Of a stretch of 36,658 nt of DNA, positions 1-6,885 are shown in pieces (the first letter of the stretch is position 1; every line of letters begins with the position of its first letter). The notes below the pieces were generated by a model that saw nothing but the letters and a program-made list of their open reading frames with translations, was not told the DNA's origin and did not search any database. This DNA comes from a virus. The stretch spans positions 1 through 36,658 of IMG/VR virus record IMGVR_UViG_3300032116_000635. One strand, given 5' to 3'. Made by a program: the position numbers and the translations under genes.

Positions 1-376
1 TAAAATCGGGCTATTCGCTCACGAGTATAACCCGCACAGCTTAAAATTTACGCCAAAGCTCAAGCGTGCCTTGAGTTTTAAGGCAAAATCTAAACCGCCG
101 GACTCTACATTTGCCAAATGTAGCATCCCGTTTTCCTGTAGCTTTTGACTCCCCCCAAATCCTCGCAGGCAGACGATCATACATAGCCGTGACAAGCCCC
201 TCTTCCCTTCGATGGGTAATGGGCGGCGGCCGGATCGGGGAGCGCTGGGTCGCTCGATTCACTCCGTAAAACCCGGCGTCTGTAAAGGCGCGGCCGCGCC
301 GTCCCTGCAAATCCTCCCTCTGCGTCTCCGCGCCTCTGCGGGATAACCCCCAGCGTTTGACTCCGCCCACACGGGC
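1..376. other. Left-edge region without a convincing complete gene
   Basis: The first 150 bases are clearly lower in GC than the rest. Frame 2 is open from the window edge to a TGA at 146-148, and that stop lies inside a TTTTGACTCC motif. Stops embedded in TTTGAC recur at real gene ends elsewhere (3547-3549, 5578-5580, 19781-19783), so this may be the 3' end of an upstream gene, but its 48 residues resemble nothing I recognise. A hairpin (CTCAAG 59-64 with CTTGAG 70-75) competes with another (GCCTT 68-72 with AAGGC 80-84). A repeat-like CTCTGCGTCTCCGCGCCTCT stretch lies at 318-337. In lambda-like phages the terminase gene would be expected near here; I do not see it. Confidence 0.5.
106..122. 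repeat. Perfect 17-bp palindrome, operator-like
   Basis: TACATTTG, one central C, then CAAATGTA form a perfect inverted repeat. It lies in the AT-richer left edge, upstream of the first recognised head gene. It could be a protein-binding site or a host-derived intergenic repeat. No gene product can be assigned to it. Confidence 0.6.
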
Positions 377-384
377 ATGGAGTC
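356..384 (+). promoter_or_regulatory. TTTGAC motif with start-codon hairpin (gene at 377)
   Basis: TTTGACTCC is followed by GCCC-ACAC-GGGC and directly by ATG (377). GACTCC (359-364) also pairs with GGAGTC (379-384). The whole is a two-part stem with the A and T of the start codon bulged out and its G paired. The first T of TTGAC lies 20 nt before the ATG. The same layout recurs before the genes at 665 and 4850. No Shine-Dalgarno sequence is visible. Confidence 0.55.
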
Positions 385-649
385 CCTAAAACTTTCCGGC
401 ATTAAATCCTTCCTCCGCCGCACGAAGACCACGGCGGAGCTGGAAGCCCTCGCCGCATCAACCTTCGCCAGCGCCACCGAAGAGGTCACGATTACCTCCA
501 TCGGCACCGAGGGAACATCCTCCTCCGGCCAGGTCACCATGCCCAAGTGGCTCCTCCTCGAAGCCATCGAAGACTTACTCGCTGAAGGTCCGAACGGCCG
601 CCAGCTTTTCGCCATCGCTGACCGCTCCCGCTACGGCACCGCCGTTTGA
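377..649 (+). CDS. Putative gpW-like head-completion protein
   Basis: A 90-residue protein directly upstream of the portal gene, the place lambda gives to gpW, a small head-completion protein that prepares the filled head for tail joining. It starts with a basic helix-like stretch (KLSGIKSFLRRTKT), then an Ala/Thr/Ser-rich middle and a C-terminal acidic helix (LLLEAIEDLLAEG). Length fits the gpW size class of about 60-90 residues, but I see no decisive motif, so the name rests on position. The start sits in the hairpin at 356-384. The TGA stop (647-649) is inside the next TTTGACAC motif. Confidence 0.5.
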   Translation: MESLKLSGIKSFLRRTKTTAELEALAASTFASATEEVTITSIGTEGTSSSGQVTMPKWLLLEAIEDLLAEGPNGRQLFAIADRSRYGTAV

Positions 650-667
650 CACGCCCGCCTCGGCGTG
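645..667 (+). promoter_or_regulatory. TTTGACAC motif with hairpin containing the portal GTG start
   Basis: TTTGACACGCC is followed by a perfect six-base stem, CACGCC (650-655) with GGCGTG (662-667). The portal GTG start (665-667) is the last three bases of the right arm, so it is paired in RNA. Distance from TTGACA to the start is 19 nt. The TGA of the preceding gene lies within the motif, so this is a gene-junction element. Confidence 0.55.
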
Positions 668-2410
668 CCGTCGAAAATCAAAAAATCAAGTTGGGGAGGA
701 ACCCGCCCCGGAGCAGGCCGCCCGCGCAAGCCAGACGCAAAAGCCGCCGCCTTTGAAGCCGCTCAGCCCTCGCTAAATCGCGGCCTCATCTGGGTTCCGA
801 CCACCGATCCCAAGCGCGAACTCACGGCACACACGCGCATGGAAATCCTCCGCCTCTCGCGGTGGCTCTACAACAACGCCGCGCAGGCCACCTACATCGT
901 CGAGCACTTGGCACAACGCGCCATCGGCACCGGCATTGTTGTCCAACCCAAAACCTCGAATCTCGCGTGGAACAAAAAGGTCGATCAGTATTTCGAGGAC
1001 CGCAACTGCGCCGAGGCGTGGGCATTCGATGCCGGCGCACAGGTCAATTTCTACACCGCGCAATCTCTCATCCTCCGACAGGTCGCCATCGACGGCGATT
1101 TCTTCGCGCAATTCCTCAAGACCAAAGAAGGCGCGGCCCGCGTGCGCTTCATCGGCGGCGAGTCCATCGGCGGCTCCGCAGGATACGGCAACCCGGACGA
1201 CATGACGCACGACGGCGTGACGATGGACCGCTTCGGCGCCCCCGTCGCCTACACCATCAACGCCGAAAACGGCACCCGCATCCCCGCCGAAGACATCCTC
1301 CACTTCCGCCACATTCGCCGCCACGCCCAACCGCGTGGCGTTTCGTGGTTCCACTCCGCCGTCTCCAACCTCCGCGACATCTCCGAAATCAACGGATTCG
1401 TTAAGGGCGCGTATAAGGCCGGAGCGCAAATCGGCTACATGGTTACCAGCACCGAGGTCGCCAAGATCGGCCTCGGCGCTGGCTTGAAATCCACGACCAA
1501 CGAAGTCGGCGACCTCCAGACAAGCGACCTCCCGAACGGCATCCTCCTCCCACGCCTCAAGCCAGGCGAAAAACTCGAAGCCTTCAAGAACGACATTCCC
1601 GGCCAGACCTACGAAGCCGTGATGCGCGCCCTCCGCTCGGATGTCGCCTTCGCCGTCGGCCTCCCGCCCGAGGCCATGATGGTCAATGTCGGCCTCGCAG
1701 GAACCGAGCAACGCGCCGTTTTGGAAGTCACGCAGAACTTCCTCGAGCGTCTCCAGCAGCAGATCATCGATCAGTTTTGCCGACCTTTTTACAAGTATTG
1801 GCTCTGGCACGAAATGCAGGCCGGTCGCCTCGAATACCCCGGTGACGATTGGTGGCGCCACGAATGGCTCGCACCGAAAAAGATCACGGTGGACAGCGGC
1901 CGCGACGCCCGCGCCTTCAGCGAACAACTCGACAAAGGCCACCTCTCGCCGACCCGCTATTTCAACATGCTCGGCCTCCGCGCCGAGGAGGAAGAGGAGG
2001 ATGTCATTCAGACCTACCTCCGCCGCAAAGAAAAATGCGACGCCCTCGGCCTCGATGTCGCCCAAGTCTTCCCGAACTCCCTCCGCAGCGGCCTCGCCGC
2101 GCAACAACCCGCCGAATCAAGCGACGAGGACGCGGATTCTGCCGAACCGTCCGAGGGCTCTGCGGAATTCGATATGCAAGCCAAGGAAAAACTCGACGCC
2201 GTTGGCGCAGCCGTCCGTGCCGGTGTCATCACGCCATCCGCTGAAGTCGAAAAATCCATCCGCTCCATGCTGGCACTTCCCGAAATGGGCGAGGCCGTCA
2301 TCAGCGAGTGGCAGGACAACCCGACCCGCTCGCCAATCACTCTCACCAACTCGCTCGCCGCACCCGATGCGCCAGCGCAACCCGCACCAGAAGACCCTCA
2401 ACAGCCATGA
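665..2410 (+). CDS. Portal protein, lambda gpB family (Phage_portal_2-like)
   Basis: Forms the dodecameric ring at the capsid vertex through which DNA is packaged and to which the head-tail connector binds. At 581 residues it is close to the usual 500-580 for the lambda family. Features typical of the family: a basic N-terminus, a LSRWLYNNAAQATYIVEHLA segment at about residues 60-80, IPAEDILHFRHIRR near 210-220, and an acidic, disordered-looking C-terminus from about residue 490. It starts at GTG 665 inside a hairpin. Its TGA overlaps the ATG of the protease gene (ATGA at 2407-2410), as expected for a coupled head-assembly pair. Confidence 0.93.
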   Translation: MPSKIKKSSWGGTRPGAGRPRKPDAKAAAFEAAQPSLNRGLIWVPTTDPKRELTAHTRMEILRLSRWLYNNAAQATYIVEHLAQRAIGTGIVVQPKTSNLAWNKKVDQYFEDRNCAEAWAFDAGAQVNFYTAQSLILRQVAIDGDFFAQFLKTKEGAARVRFIGGESIGGSAGYGNPDDMTHDGVTMDRFGAPVAYTINAENGTRIPAEDILHFRHIRRHAQPRGVSWFHSAVSNLRDISEINGFVKGAYKAGAQIGYMVTSTEVAKIGLGAGLKSTTNEVGDLQTSDLPNGILLPRLKPGEKLEAFKNDIPGQTYEAVMRALRSDVAFAVGLPPEAMMVNVGLAGTEQRAVLEVTQNFLERLQQQIIDQFCRPFYKYWLWHEMQAGRLEYPGDDWWRHEWLAPKKITVDSGRDARAFSEQLDKGHLSPTRYFNMLGLRAEEEEEDVIQTYLRRKEKCDALGLDVAQVFPNSLRSGLAAQQPAESSDEDADSAEPSEGSAEFDMQAKEKLDAVGAAVRAGVITPSAEVEKSIRSMLALPEMGEAVISEWQDNPTRSPITLTNSLAAPDAPAQPAPEDPQQP

Positions 2411-3549
2411 ACACACCCACAACCACCCCGAAATTCTATGCACTGGAAAAATCCGACAACGGCGAAGCAACGATCCATCTCTACGATGAAGTCGGTGCTT
2501 TCGGCTCAGGCTCAAAAGAGTTCCTCGCCGACCTCGGCAAACTCGACGGCCAACACATCCATTTGCGGATCAACTCGCCCGGTGGGTCCGTGGTTGAGGG
2601 AACGGCCATTTACAACGCCCTTCGCCGGCACAAAGGCGGGCTGACCGTTCACATCGACGCGCTCGCCGCCTCGATGGCCAGCGTCATCGCCATGTCAGGA
2701 TCGCCGGTCTATATCGCCGATAATGCTCTCTTGATGATCCACAATCCGTGGACCGTTAGCGCAGGCGACAGCGACCAGCTCCGCAAAGAAGCCGACCTCC
2801 TCGACAAGCTGAAGTCCACCCTCGTCAACGCGTATGTCCGCAAGACCGGCATGGAGCAGGACCAGATCGCCGAGATGATGGACGCCGAGACCTGGCTCGA
2901 TGCCGTCGAAGCCGTCGCCCTCGGATTCGCCGACGCCATCGAGGAAGGCGTCGCCGCCGCAGCCACCGCCACACCGGAAAGTCTCCGCGCGCGATTTGAC
3001 AGCTTCGCCAAGGGCATGACTGAAAAACCTGTCACCGAAACGCCCGAGATCGCCGAGGCTCCCGAAGCTCAAGCGCCCGTCGAGGCCACCGTCATCAGCG
3101 AAAACGCCGAGGCCCCCGCGCCCGAAGTTGTCGAAACTCCCGTCGCCGAGGAAGCACCCGAAGCCCCAGCCGCCGAGCAACCCGCCGAGGTCGTTGAGCC
3201 TCAAGCCAAAATCTCCGCCGCCGACTCGATCCTCGCCAAATTCAACGGCGCAATCGCCGAGCGCGACGCCGCCCTCGCTGAAGCCAGCGCCTACCGCGCG
3301 AAATTTGAAGCCCTCAACAGCGAAGTCGAAACCCTCCGCAGCGAACTCGCTCAGGACCGCGAAGACCTCGGCCGGTTGCAACGCTCCTTCGGCCTCTCCG
3401 CCGCCCGCGTCGTTCCCGAAATCGATCAGTCCGCAAACACCGCGAGCATCTACGACCAGTGGAAAAACGCCACCGGCGCCGAGAAGACCCGCATTTTCCG
3501 CGCGAACCGCAAAGCCCTCGAAGCCCACGCCAAGACCGCCGCGATTTGA
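2407..3549 (+). CDS. Head maturation protease (ClpP/S14-like) fused to scaffold
   Basis: 380 residues from ATG 2407; an in-frame ATG at 2308 exists but would overlap the portal gene by about 100 bases. Residues 1-210 form a ClpP-fold serine peptidase: RINSPGGSV near 54-62, nucleophile Ser89 in AASMAS, and His112 in MIHNPW. A long Pro/Glu/Ala-rich linker (about 215-300) leads to a coiled-coil scaffold-like C-terminus (about 300-360, ending near FGLSAARVVP). This combines the functions of lambda gpC and Nu3: the scaffold guides capsid assembly and the protease then removes it. The TGA stop lies in the TTTGACAC that opens the capsid leader. Confidence 0.92.
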   Translation: MNTPTTTPKFYALEKSDNGEATIHLYDEVGAFGSGSKEFLADLGKLDGQHIHLRINSPGGSVVEGTAIYNALRRHKGGLTVHIDALAASMASVIAMSGSPVYIADNALLMIHNPWTVSAGDSDQLRKEADLLDKLKSTLVNAYVRKTGMEQDQIAEMMDAETWLDAVEAVALGFADAIEEGVAAAATATPESLRARFDSFAKGMTEKPVTETPEIAEAPEAQAPVEATVISENAEAPAPEVVETPVAEEAPEAPAAEQPAEVVEPQAKISAADSILAKFNGAIAERDAALAEASAYRAKFEALNSEVETLRSELAQDREDLGRLQRSFGLSAARVVPEIDQSANTASIYDQWKNATGAEKTRIFRANRKALEAHAKTAAI

Positions 3550-3602
3550 CACCCACGCAATCCACGAAACCCAAAACCTAACCCACCAAACCACCCACTC
3601 AA
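3546..3602 (+). promoter_or_regulatory. 57-nt CA-rich leader of the capsid gene
   Basis: TTGACA (3546-3551), 17 nt, then ACCCAAAACC (3569-3578) and a G-depleted A/C tract up to ATG 3603. The same layout, with identical TTGACA-to-ATG length (57 nt), precedes the tail-tube gene, and a 54-nt version precedes the gene at 19834. No TATAAT-like -10 and no Shine-Dalgarno sequence are visible. It could be a phage-specific late promoter or an unstructured translation enhancer. Confidence 0.6.
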
Positions 3603-4508
3603 ATGGCCACAACCATCAGCTCCGAACTCAAACTGAATGTCGTCCTCGACAGCGCGCTCGTCGCACTGCGTGAGGCACTTCTCCCGCTCAACTCCTTCTC
3701 GACCGTTTATAACTCGGTCCCGCTCCAAGGCACCGACAAGATCAGTGTTCCGTTCTACCCTCTCGCCACTGACGCGACGAGCGACTTCAACGGCACCTAT
3801 TCTTTCGGCGACACAAACGCCATCAACAGCCGCGAGATCACGGTCAACAAGCGCAAGTATCAAGCGCTGAGCTTCACTAGCTCGGAACTCGCCCGCCAGC
3901 CTTATTTCAATCCTGAGCAACTCGGCTTCTTGAAAGGCCGCAAGCTCGCCGAAGACATCCTCCGTGATGTTCTTTCGGTCGTCACCCTCGCCAACTACGG
4001 CGCAGCGATCCACACCGGCGCGGCTTCCGCGTTTGATTCGGACGACATGATCACCATCAAGACCGCGCTCGACCAAGCCAAGTGGCCAAAATCCAGCCGC
4101 GTGATGATCCTCGACAACGCCTACGAAGGCGCGCTCCTCAAGGATTCCGGCATCAAGAACGCCGCCGCAGTCGGCAGCGCATCGGCCATCCAAAACGGCC
4201 GTCTCCCACAGATTGCTGGCTTCGATGTCGTCGGCACCAACCTTATCCCCGGCAACTCGCAGAACCTCGTCGGTATGGTCGCACTCCCCGAGGCGATCTT
4301 GGTTGCCTTCTCGCCCGTGCAGCCATCCCCCGGCGTCCGCAACAACCTCACTGCTTACGAAGTGGCAGTCGATCCCGAGACTGGTCTCTCCATCGAGTAT
4401 CGCAGCTGGGGCGACCCCGACACCGACACCGAGAAGAGCGTCATCGAAGTCAACTACGGCTTCGCCCTCGGCCACGCCGCCGCCCTCAAGCGTATCGTCA
4501 GCGCCTAA
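3603..4508 (+). CDS. Major capsid protein, HK97 fold
   Basis: 301 residues, directly after the protease/scaffold gene, as in most HK97/lambda-type head modules. The sequence has the flavour of the family: an N-terminal helix with VALREALLPLNSFSTV, a central helix-rich segment LAEDILRDVLSVV (about 118-130), a MILDNAYEGALL strand/helix (about 175-186), and a C-terminal Asp/Glu-rich beta part ending in FALGHAAALKRIVSA. No N-terminal delta domain is seen, consistent with a separate scaffold being fused to the protease instead. It has a 57-nt G-poor leader shared with two other late genes and is followed by one small gene and a strong terminator, suggesting high expression. Confidence 0.88.
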   Translation: MATTISSELKLNVVLDSALVALREALLPLNSFSTVYNSVPLQGTDKISVPFYPLATDATSDFNGTYSFGDTNAINSREITVNKRKYQALSFTSSELARQPYFNPEQLGFLKGRKLAEDILRDVLSVVTLANYGAAIHTGAASAFDSDDMITIKTALDQAKWPKSSRVMILDNAYEGALLKDSGIKNAAAVGSASAIQNGRLPQIAGFDVVGTNLIPGNSQNLVGMVALPEAILVAFSPVQPSPGVRNNLTAYEVAVDPETGLSIEYRSWGDPDTDTEKSVIEVNYGFALGHAAALKRIVSA

Positions 4509-4513
4509 GCCTG

Positions 4514-4756
4514 ATGCGCCTCGGCCTCACACTCAACCGCATCGGCAACGCTTGGCAGGTCACACACCTGCCGAGCGTCCCGCTCGCCGACCAACTCGCC
4601 GACTTCAAAGCCAAGCAAGTCGCCGCCGAGTTCACTGCCGACGAAACCCTCGTCGTCAGCCTCGGTGACACGCTCAAGCGCCACGCCCGCAAAGCCAGCG
4701 CCCCCGCCGTCATCGCCGAGTCGGAAGAAGATTCACCAAAGCCAAAGAAGAAATAA
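4514..4756 (+). CDS. Small hypothetical head-module protein
   Basis: 80 residues, from ATG 4514, five bases after the capsid stop. The first part is a compact domain (RLGLTLNRIGNAWQVTH...), followed by a charged, Lys-rich C-terminus ending PKPKKK. I do not recognise a family. Position between capsid and terminator suggests a head-associated protein, perhaps decoration or connector related, but this is inference from location only. A longer in-frame ORF starting at 4082 overlaps the capsid gene and is a shadow. Confidence 0.6.
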   Translation: MRLGLTLNRIGNAWQVTHLPSVPLADQLADFKAKQVAAEFTADETLVVSLGDTLKRHARKASAPAVIAESEEDSPKPKKK

Positions 4757-4791
4757 CCCGCTACCCGCGCGATTCCCCGCGCCAGCCCGCA

Positions 4792-4832
4792 AACGCCCCG
4801 CCGTCTCACTCCGGCGGGGCGTTCTGCTTTTT
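4792..4832 (+). terminator. Strong intrinsic terminator after the capsid pair
   Basis: A perfect 12-bp stem, AACGCCCCGCCG (4792-4803) with CGGCGGGGCGTT (4812-4823), an 8-nt loop, then CTGC and five T (4828-4832). The T-run is also the start of the next TTTTTGACACGC motif. It separates the head-shell transcription unit from the connector and tail genes. Confidence 0.9.
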
Positions 4833-4854
4833 GACACGCAGCGAGAAGCGTGTC
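4829..4854 (+). promoter_or_regulatory. TTTGACAC motif with hairpin containing a GTG start
   Basis: Perfect 7-bp inverted repeat GACACGC (4833-4839) and GCGTGTC (4848-4854), 8-nt loop. The GTG start of the next gene (4850-4852) is in the right arm, 19 nt after the first T of TTGACA. It is the clearest example of the start-codon hairpin seen also at 356-384 and 645-667. Confidence 0.55.
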
Positions 4855-5176
4855 GCCAGATCAAAAGAGCCGCCTCGAAACCCTCGCCGCCTCCGCGCGC
4901 AATTCGCTCCTCGGCATTCCAGTAAAATTCCGCGCGCAGGATCTCCGCGCCTGCATCTCCCCCGTCGCCGTCTCCTTCGATCTCGAAAGCGGCGGCCTCC
5001 GCCAAGGCGGCGAGTTCACCGTCCGCTTTCAAGCCAGCGACCTCGAGAGCGCCCCCCGCCGAGGCGAATCGATCCACTTCCACGGCCGCAGCTACCTCGT
5101 CCAATCCGTCGGCGAATCGCTCAACAACCCCGCCGAATACACCGCCACCGTCAGCCCCGCCGGAGGTGGCCAATGA
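4850..5176 (+). CDS. Putative head-tail connector (lambda gpFII-like)
   Basis: 108 residues from GTG 4850. An N-terminal helical stretch is followed by a beta-rich domain with RRGESIHFHGRSYLVQSVGE near 68-87, the type of segment found in small head-tail joining proteins. Lambda FII occupies the same relative position after the capsid gene. It overlaps the next gene by ATGA (5173-5176), implying translational coupling with the tail-terminator candidate. The assignment is from position, size and fold-like pattern, not a signature motif. Confidence 0.55.
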   Translation: MSPDQKSRLETLAASARNSLLGIPVKFRAQDLRACISPVAVSFDLESGGLRQGGEFTVRFQASDLESAPRRGESIHFHGRSYLVQSVGESLNNPAEYTATVSPAGGGQ

Positions 5177-5580
5177 ACCTCGAAGTCGAGACCTCCCTCG
5201 CCGCCTGGCTCCGCGCCACGCCCGCCTTTGACGGCATCCCCGTCCACACCGGCCAGAGCAGCGACCCGATCCCAAACGACCAGCCCGTCCTCATCGTCGG
5301 AGTCGAGTCCACCGAAGCCATCGTGCGCGGCCTCTACAAAGTCACCGCCTCGATCGTCCTCGCCACCCCGAGCGTCGTCGAGGCCGCGCTCGAGACCCAC
5401 GCCGCCCTCGCCTCGTCGCTCAAAACCTCCCTCCTCGCCGCCGACCAACTCGCCGCCTCCTTCGCCGCGCCGCTCACCCTCGCCGGCGCCGACCTCCGCA
5501 CATGGTCCGAGAGCCAGCAAGACGGCCGCTGGATCACCACCGCCGCGCTGACCCTCGGCCTCGTCGAGTCCGCGATTTGA
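5173..5580 (+). CDS. Putative tail terminator / tail completion protein
   Basis: 135 residues, start ATG 5173 preceded by a GGAGG-type Shine-Dalgarno sequence 8-9 bases upstream. Pattern: helix-rich N-terminus (EVETSLAAWLRATPAF), IPNDQPVLIVGV at about 33-44, Ala-rich helix SVVEAALETHAALASSLKT (about 67-85), and a C-terminal strand with ITTAALTLGLVES. Small proteins with this organisation lie between the connector and tail tube in siphoviruses (lambda gpU/gpZ region, DUF3168-like group) and cap the tail tube. The TGA stop is inside the TTTGACAC that opens the tail-tube leader. Confidence 0.55.
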   Translation: MNLEVETSLAAWLRATPAFDGIPVHTGQSSDPIPNDQPVLIVGVESTEAIVRGLYKVTASIVLATPSVVEAALETHAALASSLKTSLLAADQLAASFAAPLTLAGADLRTWSESQQDGRWITTAALTLGLVESAI

Positions 5581-5633
5581 CACCCGCCACCTCTCCGTAA
5601 CCCGCAACCCAACCACCACCACCACTCAATAAC
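5577..5633 (+). promoter_or_regulatory. 57-nt CA-rich leader of the tail-tube gene
   Basis: TTGACA (5577-5582), 17 nt, then ACCCGCAACCC (5600-5610) and an ACC/CA tract to ATG 5634. Spacing from TTGACA to ATG is 57 nt, identical to the capsid leader, although the intervening bases differ. No -10 hexamer or Shine-Dalgarno sequence is seen. Confidence 0.6.
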
Positions 5634-5996
5634 ATGGCCGCCACACTCTACCGCCACTCAGACCTCGGAACTGCCACCTATGGCACACCAGATGTTTCGG
5701 GCGTCATCTGCACTAGCTTCAGCGTCAACGAAACCGCCGCCCTCACCGAGGTGAAGGACGACCAAGGCGGAGTTGTCGCCGTCGCCGTCGCCGAGCCGAT
5801 CAAGGAAATCTCCATCGAAGGAATGCGCACTGGCACATTTACCGCTTCGGTCGGCAGCACGCTCTCCATCACGATGCCGGCCAGTGTCACGCTCGGCGCG
5901 ACCACAATCGTGACTGGTTTGACCAGCAATTTTGCTTCGGAGCAGTTCGAGACTGTCAGCCTCACAGCCCGCAGCTACGAGGCTTCGATGTCCTAA
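5634..5996 (+). CDS. Probable major tail tube protein
   Basis: 120 residues, beta-rich and Ala/Thr/Val/Ser-rich throughout, with almost no Cys or aromatic residues, as expected for a small tube-forming subunit. It follows the tail-terminator candidate and precedes the tail chaperone, the canonical place for the tail tube gene. The capsid-type leader in front of it suggests it is one of the most highly made late proteins. No signature motif is recognised. A hairpin (6013-6042) follows the gene. Confidence 0.65.
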   Translation: MAATLYRHSDLGTATYGTPDVSGVICTSFSVNETAALTEVKDDQGGVVAVAVAEPIKEISIEGMRTGTFTASVGSTLSITMPASVTLGATTIVTGLTSNFASEQFETVSLTARSYEASMS

Positions 5997-6012
5997 TTCC
6001 CCAACGCCGCCC

Positions 6013-6042
6013 GCCGGGGCAGTCGCCACGCGGCTCCCCGGC
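6013..6042 (+). terminator. GC-rich hairpin after the tail-tube gene
   Basis: GCCGGGG (6013-6019) pairs with CCCCGGC (6036-6042), and the interior AGTCG/CGGCT adds further pairs. No T-run follows, so it may be an mRNA 3'-stabilising or processing hairpin, or a Rho-independent pause site of low efficiency. A similar hairpin follows the gene ending at 20748. Confidence 0.45.
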
Positions 6043-6069
6043 AGGCCACCACACGAGATATCACGATAA

Positions 6070-6459
6070 ATGAAAGCCGTCTTTTCCACCCGCGACCTCA
6101 AGCTCGCCGCCATCTTGGCCACTCTCGGCTTCGAGTTCGAGAATCCCACCCGTCCCGCGACCCGCATCAAACGCGAGAGCGGCGACGAGAGCACCGTCTT
6201 CCACTTCCTCGCCGACTCGCCGACCGGCCAGCGCGCCGACGATGTCATGCGCTCCTTTGCCAAAGGCGAGGAATTCGTCACCGCACAGCCCGACTCCCCC
6301 GTGTCCTACATGATGGCCGTGCTCAAAAACCGCGACGAGCTGGTCAGCGTCGTGAAGCAAACCCCCCGCCAGATCGTCTTCGAGCGAAATGGCAAAATCA
6401 TTTCCATCAGCGAAAACGCCACGGCTGAGGACAAAGCCCGCTTCGCAAAATTCATCTAA
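6070..6459 (+). CDS. Hypothetical tail-module protein
   Basis: 129 residues. The N-terminus reads FSTRDLKLAAILATLGFEF, followed by a short charged middle and a C-terminal ISENATAEDKARFAKFI. I do not recognise the family. It sits between tail-tube and tail-chaperone genes, in a compact run of genes on the same strand, and may take part in tail assembly. No Shine-Dalgarno sequence is apparent before ATG 6070. Confidence 0.65.
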   Translation: MKAVFSTRDLKLAAILATLGFEFENPTRPATRIKRESGDESTVFHFLADSPTGQRADDVMRSFAKGEEFVTAQPDSPVSYMMAVLKNRDELVSVVKQTPRQIVFERNGKIISISENATAEDKARFAKFI

Positions 6460-6477
6460 CCAACCCAACGACAAACC

Positions 6478-6885
6478 ATGAAAAAAACGAAAGAAAACCC
6501 AGAACTCGAAACCGACGACGAAGCCCTCCGCGAGGCTGGAATGCGCGAAGGCACCCGCACATCCGGAAAATTCAAGCTCCGCCCGTGCGTCCCTGGCACG
6601 ATCTCCATCATCCGCTCGAACATGCTCGAGAAGCGCGATGAATTCTGGTTCGTCGCCGCCTTCGCATTCGTCCACACCGCCCCGCTCGACGATGTCCTCG
6701 CCGTGGATTCCGATCCCGTCGCCTTCAACAAAGCCGTCCGCAAATGGCAGATTGAAAACATCGCCGACCTCGAGGAGCAGAACGAACTCTCCCGCCTGGT
6801 CTCCGCCGCGTGGGATAAGGTCAACGCCTCCGAAACCCGCGCGCAGCACGCCTCCGCGCCCACCGGCTCGAGCGGGGGAAAGTAG
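6478..6885 (+). CDS. Tail assembly chaperone, zero-frame product (lambda gpG-like)
   Basis: 135 residues, hydrophilic at both ends, with a compact core FKLRPCVPGTISIIRSNM (about 32-49) and FWFVAAFAFVHTAP (about 57-70). It lies between the tail tube and tape-measure genes, as lambda G does, and acts by coating the tape-measure protein before tube polymerisation. The last codons before the TAG stop form the slippery heptamer GGGAAAG (6876-6882), the same heptamer used for the lambda G/GT frameshift. A -1 shift joins it to the reading frame ending at 7103. Confidence 0.75.
   Translation: MKKTKENPELETDDEALREAGMREGTRTSGKFKLRPCVPGTISIIRSNMLEKRDEFWFVAAFAFVHTAPLDDVLAVDSDPVAFNKAVRKWQIENIADLEEQNELSRLVSAAWDKVNASETRAQHASAPTGSSGGK
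6876..6882 (+). promoter_or_regulatory. Programmed -1 frameshift site GGGAAAG
   Basis: In the zero frame the codons are GGG GGA AAG TAG, so G-GGA-AAG fits the X-XXY-YYZ rule and is followed at once by the stop. Sliding back one base continues GTA GCA AGC and so on to TAA 7101-7103. Lambda uses this same heptamer for gpG/gpGT, which makes the case strong despite no obvious downstream pseudoknot. Confidence 0.82.

Noticed and set aside
210-345. 44-codon + strand frame at the left edge ending in the CTCTGCG repeat
   Set aside because: No ribosome site, and its C-terminus is made of dispersed repeat DNA; no support beyond an open frame.
773-2107. Long - strand frame opposite the portal gene
   Set aside because: It is the mirror of a GC-rich gene with a clear portal product; composition and lack of any recognised domain mark it as a shadow.
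3546-3575. Classical sigma-70 promoter (TTGACA with TATAAT) before the capsid gene
   Set aside because: TTGACA is present, but at the -10 distance the sequence is ACCCAA in all three leaders, so a standard promoter cannot be claimed.
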